Source: Chrysophaeum taylorii (taxonomy: Eukaryota; Sar; Pelagophyceae; Pelagomonadales; Pelagomonadaceae). From it: a stretch of DNA of 64,000 nt. The translations under genes were made by a program, and so were the position numbers. The notes beneath the pieces were generated by a model. That model saw only the letters and a program-made list of their open reading frames with translations. It was not told the DNA's origin and did not search any database. Shown here in pieces: positions 49,209-57,901 of the stretch (position 1 is its first letter; each line of letters starts with the position of its first letter). The stretch covers positions 124,001-188,000 of the forward strand of contig JAQMWT010000081.1 in assembly GCA_029834535.1 (NCBI GenBank), written 5' to 3'.

Positions 49209-49849
49209 TTACTGCAACGTCCCTTGAGCAAGCGGGAAAGGCTCGAGCGGCGTCTCGACAACGAGTGTGCGTTCGTAGAGCTGGACGGGCTGGCGATGGC
49301 GAAAGCAGTATTCATAAGCGTTGAAGTGTCTGTAGAACGTGGTGGAAACGAAGTTGGCGACCAGCTCGACTTCGGACACGGAAAAGAGGCCGACGCAGCC
49401 CTCGTCGTTCGCCTCGACACTGTGTTCTATCATCTGTTGAACGACTTGGTGATTGATTTGTGCCGTGTGTCAATAATACGCACCACTTGTTTGAAAAACT
49501 CAAAGCTTTCTCGAACGGCGACGGGCGTTTCCGCCGCCCGAAAGGTAAAATCGAAGACCGCCTTCATAATCGAGAAGAAGGCTGACGTCTTTTCAGGCTG
49601 AAAATCCTGCTCCTCGCAAAAGATAAGGTTGTAGTAGAGGAAATCCACGACGATCGCCTTCCACGAGTCATCGCGGTATTGTTGTTTGACTCCCAGTGCA
49701 TTGCATAGCAACCTGTGCCAGGTCGCGTGATTGAACGCGAACTCCCCAGCAAACAATTACGTGAGCTTTTCGGCAGGATCGTGCGTCGAATTAATCACCG
49801 CAAGTTTCTCTTTCTGGAGGTCTCTCCACGCCATGCCTCGCTGCACCAT
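49209..49849 (-). CDS. Flagellar C1a-32 / CFAP119 (CCDC189)-like protein, three exons
   Basis: Joined 49849-49761, 49712-49484, 49433-49209: 180 residues, 543 nt with stop. Exon 1 gives WRDLQKEKLAVINSTHDPAEKLT; exon 2 LLCNALGV, then IVVDFLYYNLIFCEEQDFQPEKTSAFFSIMKAVF; exon 3 HSVEANDEGCVGLFSVSEVELVANFVSTTFYRHFNAYEYCF. This is the pattern of the CLAMP/C1a-32 domain (LxLYYxNLxFxxExxFxxEKTSxxxSIxK and FFKxxxxxHSV...GLFS...TTFYRHFxxYxYxF), a subunit of the C1a projection of the central pair. The joins restore the family's continuous text across both introns (48 and 50 nt). Diverges from the gene at 49915 with a 65-bp gap. Confidence 0.78.
49434..49760 (-). other. Two short introns of the C1a-32-like gene
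   Basis: Introns at 49760-49713 (GTAATT...CACAG, 48 nt) and 49483-49434 (GTGCGT...AACAG, 50 nt), with exon 2 between. Both contain CAATCAC 12-20 nt before the acceptor, a possible branch-point sequence. An in-frame TAA inside the first donor supports removal. Confidence 0.7.
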
Positions 49850-49914
49850 ACTGCCGGTTACTGACGTGGACATAGGAAAACGTATATCTGTGTGACGTCA
49901 AATTGAGTAGCGAC
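49850..49914. promoter_or_regulatory. Shared divergent promoter
   Basis: Only 65 bp separate the two outward-facing ATGs, one of which is a flagellar gene. No TATA box is visible. Confidence 0.5.
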
Positions 49915-50453
49915 ATGGGAGATCGACGGCCGGAGTGGGACGGCAGGACGGGCAAGCGAGAGGAGTACAATGCGCTTCGCGACCCGAACATGCGGCACTA
50001 CTTTCAGAATCACGCGGTCCAAAGCCATTTGTACAAAACAGGTGCGCCCCTGACAATGGACCACACGACGGACGACGTAGGCCAAATCGATCGTTCTGGA
50101 CGAGTGATCGACCTCGAGCGCAACAAGAGCAAGCTGCACATTATCGAGCAGGAGTTCAAGGCGGCCGAGAAACTCGAGTACTGGAGAAAGAAAGAAGAAG
50201 ACGAAATGCGGGTGCGTGTATTTCTTGCCGTCGCTTGCTTTTGTAGTGAGGCGTCTCGCAGCACCGTGTCCAACGAAAACGGCACGAGGCTCTCGAGCGA
50301 AGCCGACGACAAGAAAAGCTGTTAAAAATGAAGGAAGACAGGAAAATACGTCAGGAAATTGTCCGTGCGGCGCGAGGGATCCCACTCCAGTCGAGTAGCC
50401 AACACCACAACAGCCAAGCGAGCTTCCTGACCGAAGTGCCGTCCGAGACCTGA
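49915..50453 (+). CDS. Small charged coiled-coil protein, two or three exons
   Basis: Joined 49915-50211 and 50262-50453, 162 residues. The exons are joined by removing a 50-nt intron (GTGCGT...CGCAG at 50212-50261), after which the frame continues as a long charged helix (EDEMRHRVQRKRHEALERSRR). A second possible in-frame intron of 39 nt (50042-50080, GTGCGC...GTAG) would give YKTGQIDRSGRVIDL, a smoother reading. The segment EEYNALRDPNMRHYFQN followed by HLYKTG and RVIDLERNKSKLHIIEQEFK looks conserved. I do not recognise the family. The head-to-head arrangement with a C1a gene suggests, but does not show, a flagellar role. Confidence 0.6.
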
Positions 50454-50784
50454 AGGGAGTTCGGCATCCTATCCTCCTTCTCTGTCTTAAGAAGAGGTAA
50501 GAGATAGGGGTATGCTACGTCATCATGAGAGGGGCTTGATGCACGCACGGCAGATCACACAAAGGTTAAAGGAGAGAGGCGGAACTTGCAAGCGAAGGGG
50601 GTTTGTTTGTTTGTTTGTTTGTTTGTTTGTTTGTTTGTTTCGGAGTAAACTAACTCAAGGAGGTTAAGGGGTGAAGTAGGAGTAGGTCTGATGATGAGTC
50701 GCGTATGAGTTGTCGTGGTTTCTGTTCTCGACGAGTAGTGGTGCGAAGGAAACGGGATATGAAGGTTGCGTTTGGAGGTTGAGC
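50454..50784. repeat. Intergenic gap with (GTTT)n
   Basis: A (GTTT)n array at about 50600-50640 resembles the tail next to the Helitron 5' block, but that block is absent. No gene. Confidence 0.6.
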
Positions 50785-52898
50785 ATGAAGAACAAGGTTC
50801 CGGCGTTCGGGCTGTGCACGCTCGTGATCGTGGGGCTCGTGTCCCTCTTCCAGCGCGTGGGCGTGTTGTTCGGTTCTGCATGTCTCCTCGCGCTCGTCCT
50901 GGTCGTTGTGTTCGTGAGCAGCGACGGGAGCCCTCTGCTGCATGCGCAAGAGGCCGAAAACCGGTTCTGGACCGTCGTGGCGATGCTGCTCTCGACCGCC
51001 GTCTTTTTCTCGGAAGATTCGCCGTAAGAACATAAAAAGAAGACGTCGCCGTCTGCCCGTCTGTCTGTGTGTCTGTCTCTTCGTGGTGCTCGTATAGTTT
51101 TCGCCGTCGTCGCCGCAGGCTACGGATCGGGGCGTGGTCGCCGTTGCTGGGGATCGGGTTCGTGCTCGCGTGCACGCTGTGGATCAGCTGGTACGACCGG
51201 TGGCTGAGGCGTCGGCGACTTTCGCGGTCGTTGCACTTCAGCAAGGCGACGAGTCTGTTCGGAAGGATCGACGAGTCGATCGACGCTCTGGCGCGCGTCG
51301 ACGAGGCCCTCCGGCAGCTGGACCACTACTACATTCCGTCGACGATCACGCGCGTCTGGCGGCGGCGCGAAGTGGTGCGTCTGGAGCGCGTCGTAATAGA
51401 GACGCTGCAAGACGCGACGGCCGACGAGCTCAACGCGCTCCTGTGCAAGGTCAAGCTGGGTTTGCTGGTCTACAAGCTGAAGGACGAAGCGAAAATTGAG
51501 GGCGCGAGGACGGATCTCGTGGAACTCCTCGCCGTCCAGCGCGTGGCCGACCTGAACGTGTACGCGCGCGTCGCGCTCCTCGACGCGCTCCAGCAGATGC
51601 CTCTGGCTGCTCATCCGCGCGCCGAGCGGTGGGTCCGCAACGTGATCGTGTGGACCAAGGCCGACGACCTGACGGACCTGAAGACGTTGACGGACGCCAA
51701 GGGGGACATCCACTCGTTCCACCGGCTCGTCTACGTAGACGTGACGGATCCGCAGATCCGCGAGGACATCTTGAACCACATCGCCCGCGAGGCGAAGATT
51801 CACGCGGCCCATCGGCTGCTGGCGACGCGCGTCGCGCGCGAACGGGCCCTCAAGGCGCCGCGCGGCGACCGCAAAGTCCTGAGCGACATCGACGACACGC
51901 TTTTGTGCTCGGGGGGCCACTATCCGGCGGGCGTCGACGCGCGATGGCCGCGGAAAACGGCGTATCCTGGCGTGCTCGCGTTGTATCGCGAGCTCGACCT
52001 CGGCGTCAAGGGGCTCAAGGACGACTGGGACGGCGATCGCCTCGGGAACCTCGTCTTTCTCTCGGCGCGGCCCCACGTCTACGCTGATCTGATGGAAAGG
52101 TCGAGCTACACGCGTTTCGCCGACCTCGTGAGCCAGAGACGGCTCCACGCGATGCCGACGATGCTGGTTGGCGACCTCAAGTCTGGGGGCGAGATGATGA
52201 TGCTCGGCGACATGGAGCCGCTCGCGCAGAAAAAGGCAAAAAACTTCACCGAGTTTGCGTCGTTGTACCCCGAGTTCACGTTCGTGTTCCTCGGCGACAA
52301 CGGCCAGGGTGACGTGCGCGCGGCCGAGCTCATGTACGAGCACTCGCGATCCCAGTTCGAGCGCGCGTACATCCACGTTGTCCAGCCCATCGAAAAGACG
52401 CACCATCGCCACGCCTCTTTCGAAGATGCGAAGAACGCCTGGGATGCCTCGAACGTCGTCTTCGTCGACACGTTTCTCGACGCCGCGATCGACGCCGCGA
52501 CCAACCAGCTCATCCGCCCCCAAGGCCTGCGCCGCGTCGCGATCGCCGCGCTTTCCGACCTCGACCTCGTCAAGTGGCCTCCGGAAACGAGCGACTCGAA
52601 AAAAAAAGAAAGACGCGAGGAGCTCGACGCCGCGCTCGAGAGGACTAATCGCGTCCTTCAGACTTCGTTTGGCCTCGACCCGGTCGTTCCCCTTAAAGAG
52701 GGAGCAGAGGAAAAGCCCCCCAAGCCACCCCGGATTCGATTTTCGCTCCCCGCGCCGGGATCGGCCGTCAAGACTCCCATGGGCGGCGGCATTCTCCTCC
52801 GGGCCAGACGCGACGGCATCGCCGAAGTCGCCCTCGACTGGCGCCTCGCTTCGCGGCAACCGGCCATCGGCTTCTTCGACGTATCCACCATCGCCTGA
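50785..52898 (+). CDS. Four-TM protein with C-terminal App1/lipin-like phosphatidate phosphatase domain
   Basis: Joined 50785-51023 and 51119-52898, 672 residues. Exon 1 begins MKNKVPAFGLCTLVIVGLVSLF and has two to three membrane helices; after the 95-nt intron the reading continues DSPLRIGAWSPLLGIGFVLACTLWIS, another helix. Residues about 130-330 are helical. The phosphatase region starts with LSDIDDTLLCSGG, the DxDxT nucleophile motif of the HAD/lipin superfamily as in yeast App1 (DUF2183), followed by NLVFLSARPHVY, MLVGDLKSGG, FVFLGDNGQGDV and an App1-like ending. It would act on phosphatidic or a related lipid at a membrane. The catalytic Asp pair and the Gly-Asp-Asn-Gly loop are intact. 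Confidence 0.78.
51024..51118 (+). other. 95-nt intron in the App1-like gene
   Basis: GTAAGA donor after TCGCC, acceptor GCCGCAG. It contains a TCTG-rich tract. Joining yields CCG CTA CGG, keeping the frame. Confidence 0.75.
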
Positions 52899-52982
52899 GA
52901 AGACCAGACCTTGCTCCTCCTTCACATTACACCAAAACACAATCCCCTCAGACATAGTCTCTACCTACCTACCTACATCATC

Positions 52983-53157
52983 TGTGAGAACTGAAATGGA
53001 GATGTGAGAACTATAATGGGGACGTGGTGCAGGGGTAAGTGTCATAGCTTCCTCACACAGGTGCTGGAAAAGAAAGAAAAGGTAAAAGGGGTAAGTGAGG
53101 TCCTCACACAGGTGCTGGAAAAAGAAAGAAAAGGAAAAAAGGGTAAGTGAGATCCTC
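52983..53157 (-). repeat. Left LTR with tandem duplicates
   Basis: LTR body 52983-53057 followed by two repeats of about 50 bp (ACAGGTGCTGGAAAAGAAAGAAAAGG...GGGTAAGTGAG-TCCTCACA). The right LTR has only the first unit. Confidence 0.7.
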
Positions 53158-53183
53158 ACAGAGGAGAAGCTTGAAGGAAGACG

Positions 53184-53570
53184 TCAGGAGAGGCAGTGTG
53201 GCAGAAAGAGACAGGAGATATCAGGGCGAAGTCGCGAGGTGAGGTAACGAGCACGAAGCCGGAGGAAGGAAGGAGCTTCCGTACTGCGGGTGAAAATGTC
53301 GCTAAGATTGTGAAGGCGGGGTATGTGTTTGAGATCAATGATGTGGTTGCGATGATATTCGGCGGTACTGTAAAAGCGAATGTCAATATGGCGGGTGCGC
53401 CGTGTGAGACATTGGAGACGGACTTGGGTGACGGTGGTGCTATTATCATCATACATTGGGACGGTGTGACGAGGGAGATCAAAGTCATCACAAAAGTTTG
53501 AGAAACCAAGAGAGCTCAGCAGTAGCGGCGTAAAGAGCGAGCAATTCAGCTTCAAAAGAAGAGCGAGCAA
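53184..53570 (-). pseudogene. Element 2 RNase H C-terminal fragment
   Basis: MYDDNSTTVTQVRLQCLTRRTRHIDIRFYSTAEYHRNHIIDLKHIPRLHNLSDIFTRS is the last part of a copia RNase H (DNxxAI..., RTKHIDIRYH, ...NLADIFTK). In a different frame from the rest of RNase H. Confidence 0.75.
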
Positions 53571-53600
53571 GTAAGTACTGCGAGCGGGAGCAGTAGGCGA

Positions 53601-54467
53601 TCATAGAGCCAGCAGAGAAAACAAAGAAACAGCTGTGGAGTGGCGGTCATCAGGGTCGTCGGCCCAGCTGGAGTCGGAATAACCACAGAGACGAAGGGTA
53701 GAATCGCGACCAAGAACAAGGGCAAGATCGTGAGAGCCATTGAGACAACGTAGAGTGGGAGATAAAGCGTGCCAAGCGTGCCAGTGGGGTTTACCAGGAT
53801 TGTGTGAAAAACGCGCACACTGATTGACGGACCGAGTGATATCAGGACGAGTCATGATGGAGATGAAGAGGACACAGCCAACAATACGGCGAAAAGGGAT
53901 GCGTGCCATGAAGATGTGATCTGGAGAACCAGGAGCCGGACAATCAGCCGCAGAAAGATGAAGACCTTTGGGAGCGGGAGTGAGTTCGGGTTTACTGTTG
54001 ATGAAGCGATGTTCGGTAAGGATTTCACGGATAGCATGGGATTGGTCAAGAGTGAGGGTTCTCCGAGGGCGAGCACGCGTGATGCAAAGACCAACGTAAG
54101 AGGTGAGATCAAGATCATTGACGTCAGTGAAAGCGCGGAAACGGAGGAAAAAGGCTTGGTAATGGCCAATGCAATGACGAGGGTGCGCCACAAGAAGATC
54201 ATCAACGACCAGAACGAGACGTAGAAGGACGGTAGAATTGAGCACGAGCTTGTAATGGCAAGTGTCACCAGATCCGCGGACGAAGCCACAGTCATTGACG
54301 AGAAAGCGTTCCAAATAAAGCCACCAATTACGACAAGCTTGTTTGCAACCATACCAAGAGCGACGGAGCTTGTAAACGATTTTGGAACCATCGGTGGGTT
54401 GTGGGAGCTTGAATAAAGGCGGAGCTGACATCCAACTTGTGCAAATCCCAGTCATGAACAGCGACAA
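53601..54467 (-). pseudogene. Element 2 reverse transcriptase palm and RNase H start
   Basis: Carries VYKLRRSWYGCKQACRNW (YGLKQAxRxW motif with Leu to Cys), LVLVVDDLLVAHP (catalytic VDD), a HLLGLxI-type segment (SYVGLCITRARPRRTLTLDQ), VGCVLFISIMTRPDI (YLxxxTRPDI) and the RNase H entry LCGYSDSSWADDPDDRHST. Clearly RVT_2. Confidence 0.82.
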
Positions 54468-54739
54468 AGGTTAGAAAGAAACGGATCGTGACGATGTTGG
54501 CAACCGGTGACGATGTTGGCAACCGGTGAGTAGGTGTCATGATAATCAATGCCGTGAACCTGCGTGTAACCGCGGACAACGAGGCGAGCCTTGTACGATT
54601 TGAAGCGGCCAGAGTCATACTTCTTGCGGAGGATCCACTTGAGAGTACAAATGTTGCCAGAAAACGTCGAAGGAAGGCGCACAACATCCCAGCAACCAAG
54701 CTGACCAAGAGAGCTGTATTCGTTAGCGATGGCTTGCAA
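54452..54739 (-). pseudogene. Element 2 reverse transcriptase N-terminus, broken by a 19-nt duplication
   Basis: NEYSSLGQLGCWDVVRL, LKWILRKKYDSGRFKSYKARLVVRGYTQVHGIDYHDTYSPVANIVT are canonical. A 19-nt tandem duplication (GACGATGTTGGCAACCGGT on the plus strand, about 54490-54528) then shifts the frame. Confidence 0.82.
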
Positions 54740-54959
54740 CCAGCCAGGACGCTCAGGATTGGTCGGAGCTAAAGCTTCACGTAAATGGAAGTAATAGTAG
54801 TTTCGTCAAGGTAATACTGAGAGATTTCTTCAGAAGCAGAGTAATAAACGTGTGCATGGGGATCAACAAGGGTGTTAGCTAAACAAAGGGGAAGGAAGAC
54901 ACAATGAACTAACAAACGAAAGCTAACAGAAGAGACATACAAAGAGTTACAGGGGGAAA

Positions 54960-55135
54960 CAGAATGGCCCGTATCGACATCAGAATGGCCCGTATCAACA
55001 TCAGAATGGCCCGTATCAACATCAGAATGGCCCCGTATCAACATCAGAATGGCCCGTATCAACATCAGAATGGCCCCGTATCAACATCAGAATGGCCCGT
55101 ATCAACATCAGAATGGCCCGTATCAACATTGTGAC
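54960..55135. repeat. Minisatellite of 21-22 bp units
   Basis: About nine near-identical copies of CAGAATGGCC(C)CGTATCAACAT inside element 2. An additional C in some units changes the unit length. Confidence 0.85.
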
Positions 55136-55566
55136 AGGATGAAACAGAATGGCCCGTAAAAAAAGTTGGTTGTTGCAACGCGCGTTGGTCGACTTTGCGC
55201 GGTCGGCCCCGTTTGGCACGACTTTGTTTTGCACTTTCTGTTGTTTTCTCTCTTTGCACTTTCAGTTGTTTTCTCTCGAGCTCGTAGAATGGTCGGTTCA
55301 CGTGATGGGGTGATCAGTCCCAGTGAAACCGGCGCATTCTCATCAAACAAGGGGCAAGGGGCAACAGCGAACAAGGGGGCAACAGCGGAAGAACAGGTGA
55401 CAATGGGGCAACAGTAGACGAGAGCTTGGAAGCGTGATTCGAGAAAGTCAGAACAACGTTGAAGTTCCTTCGGTGGTTGACATTGCAGGAAATCGGGTAA
55501 GTGAAACTGTCAGCAAAATCGAGGTCTGAAGAACGATAGCGACAAAAGTGCCTGGGATGACGTGCG

Positions 55567-56106
55567 TTAGACGATTGTTGCCACTGAGGATCGCAGCGGG
55601 GCAAAGATAGCGGAAACACAAGCTGGTACATATGATGGCGGTGTACCAGACGTCTGATGAGAACATGGCCTTTGGGCAGATATGTTGCATGGTGACCAGG
55701 GTATGACGATGGTCGGAGTCGACAGAATCCAAAACAGGCGTAAACAGGTTTGATGCGAACGTGGGTGTTTGGTTTTGTGGCGCGAGCAAGTTGCCATGGG
55801 CACGACCGCGTCCTGTACGCGAAGATGGAAGACTTCGGACGCGCCAGCGGTGTAAGGAACGAACACAGGTAGACCAGGCTGCTGTATGCCAGCCTGCTGT
55901 GACAGATAAGAAAGTGGCCCGTTTTCGCAGTCGCAAGAACGAAATTGCCATATGGGCCAACGTTGGAGGAGCAAGCGGCGAGCTTCGCTTGTCATACTCG
56001 AATAGGCTGCGGTAGAAGTTGGCGACAGTGGCAAAACAGTTGTGGCACGTAAGAACGTTGCAGATAGCTTGCAGATAGCGTCGCGGGTGCTGAACACGGA
56101 ACTCAC
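55567..56106 (-). pseudogene. Element 2 integrase remnant
   Basis: Across frames: FRSCDCENGPLSYLSQQAGIQQP and VPYTAGASEVFHLRVQDAV, which line up with copia integrase xSDNGxEF...xxxGIxHQxSxPYTPQQNGxxExxxRxxxxxxR. Catalytic residues are not all readable. Confidence 0.6.
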
Positions 56107-57813
56107 GTCGATAGCAAAACCGAATTTTAAAGGTCAGAAAACGGCGAAAAAGTGCGTGAAGGAGAACCACAAATCACACAGCAAAGAAGCGTCTGTCCAG
56201 GATCCCGAAGATGAGCGATCCAACCACATAGGAAGCACGAAAACTGCGCACGCGAAAAATTGAGAGGCACAGCTTAGTTGTGGCAGGTGAAATGCGCGAT
56301 GGAACGTGATTCGCTGGTTTTACCAAAACCGACAAGCACAACGAGGAGTGGATCAACGAATAGCTGAAAATGCACAACGGGGAGTGGAGCAACGAATAGG
56401 CGAAATACAGAACGAGGAGGGGAGCAACGACGAGGTGAAAAGACAGAACGAGGAGAGGAGCAACGACGAGGGGAAAATACAGAACGAGGGGCTGAGCAAC
56501 GAATAGCGGAAAATACAGAACGAGGCGCCTGTGCAATGGGAGCTAAAAACAAAAACGAGGGGCTTCCGTGGGATGGAGTTGTTGATGTGCTTGCATCAGA
56601 CATTCGGCGGTACACACGCCGACTTGGAATTAACTTGATTGGCATGAGGCAGAGTATCGGGAGGGGTATGTGAGACGGTGGGTGTGGCCGTTTAAGGCGG
56701 TGAAGGGGTGGAATAGATGGTGGTATTAAGAAAAGCGGCGGAGTGGAACTAGAATCAGTCAAGGTGGGAGTAGGCATAGGAGCAGAAAAGGCAGTGTTAG
56801 TGGTGGTGGGTTTGGGTTGGTGTTGTTGGGTGTTTTTGGAGTCATTGGAAGTGTTGCGCTGTTGAGAAGAACGGCGATGGTGGGTAGGGCGTTGTCGTGG
56901 AATAGCTAGGAACTTTGAAACTTGCGGCAGTCCCCCTTAAAGTGATCCTTGCAGCCGCCAAAAGGACATCGGGTAGTGCGTCGGAATCGAGTAGAGCCAG
57001 GTTGTTGGGAAAGGGGAGCGTCTAGGGTAGGTCAGTTGGGAGAGTCTGAAGTCGTGGTTGACGACGCGGCGGATAGCGCGGCGGCGGAAGTGGTTGTGCA
57101 TGCCATCGAAATTGATTGTTGTTGAACTACTCAAGGGTAGAACCACATTCATCGTTGTTGTTGAACTTCTCAAGGGTAGAACCACATTCATCGGTACGAA
57201 ACGCGAGACGATAAAACAAAGCCAGTAAGGCTTGAAGCACGATGCACGTAGTCAAATGCGAGGACACACTCGAGGGTACGTCGGATCAGGTACAATGCCG
57301 AGCAACTTGAACTCCGGTGATTGGTACAATGCCGAGCAACTCGTATACTCCGATGATGAACTTGTTGAGGAAGTTCGCTACGCGATCCCCACGGCCCATG
57401 TAGACATCGGTGATGCGCTTTGGAAAGTCGCGTGAAGTTCATGTCGCGGTTGTCATGTTGTTCGCGTGAAGGTCATGTCGCGGTTTTCATGGATATCAAC
57501 GTTGTTGTTGCTTGACGCGAAAGTCTTCTTCAGAGCAGCGAGATGCTGAGATGCTAGTCCAAGGATCGTTGGTCGAGATAATGTGATCGCCGGTAGAGAT
57601 GATCATGTTCGCGACGACGTGTCCATTGGTGGAAAAAAAAAAAATGTCGCTCACCGCTGAAGGCATCAAGGTTTTGCGAAAGCTTGCTATCTTTAATTTC
57701 GATCGAGGACATGGTAGACGAAACGAACCGAACACGTAGCAATGAACTGAAGCCGAGGAGGTGTCGCCACGAAGTCAAGCAGAGGCTCGATCGTGAACGA
57801 GCACCTGGTGCCA
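56107..57813 (-). pseudogene. Element 2 leader/gag region with an internal repeat
   Basis: Short frames without domains. At about 56330-56530 a 35-bp repeat (GAGGGGAGCAACGACGAGG-containing) occurs about six times. A 50-bp direct duplication (GTTGTTGAACT...GAACCACATTCATCG) lies at about 57116-57193. Confidence 0.5.
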
Positions 57814-57888
57814 CGTGAGAACTGAAATGGAGATGTGAGAACTATAATGGGGACGTGGTGCAGGGGTAAGTGTCATAGCTTCCTCACA
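57814..57888 (-). repeat. Right LTR of element 2
   Basis: 75 bp, identical to 52983-53057 apart from the first base. It ends 13 bp before the helicase ATG at 57902. Confidence 0.8.
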
Positions 57889-57901
57889 TCGTCATCATTA
57901 C

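Larger units (their letters stand above)
52983..57888 (-). mobile_element. Second Ty1/copia-type element with very short LTRs
   Basis: Direct repeats of about 75 bp (52983-53057 and 57814-57888; TGTGAGAACTGAAATGG ... CTTCCTCACA) bound copia-type coding remnants in minus orientation. Flanks TCATC and TCGTC are a probable TSD with one change. On the left side the LTR is followed by two more variants of its end (GGGTAAGTGAG-TCCTCACA) to 53157, so the LTR may be longer there. Order on the minus strand: gag or leader, integrase, reverse transcriptase, RNase H. All are frameshifted. Confidence 0.75.

Noticed and set aside
51120..52955. 611-codon minus-strand open frame
   Set aside because: Antisense shadow of the App1-like gene, with Val/Asp/Arg-rich composition due to codon bias.
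54960..55135. CRISPR-like array
   Set aside because: The 21-22-bp units are directly adjacent with no variable spacers, so this is a minisatellite; the genome is eukaryotic.
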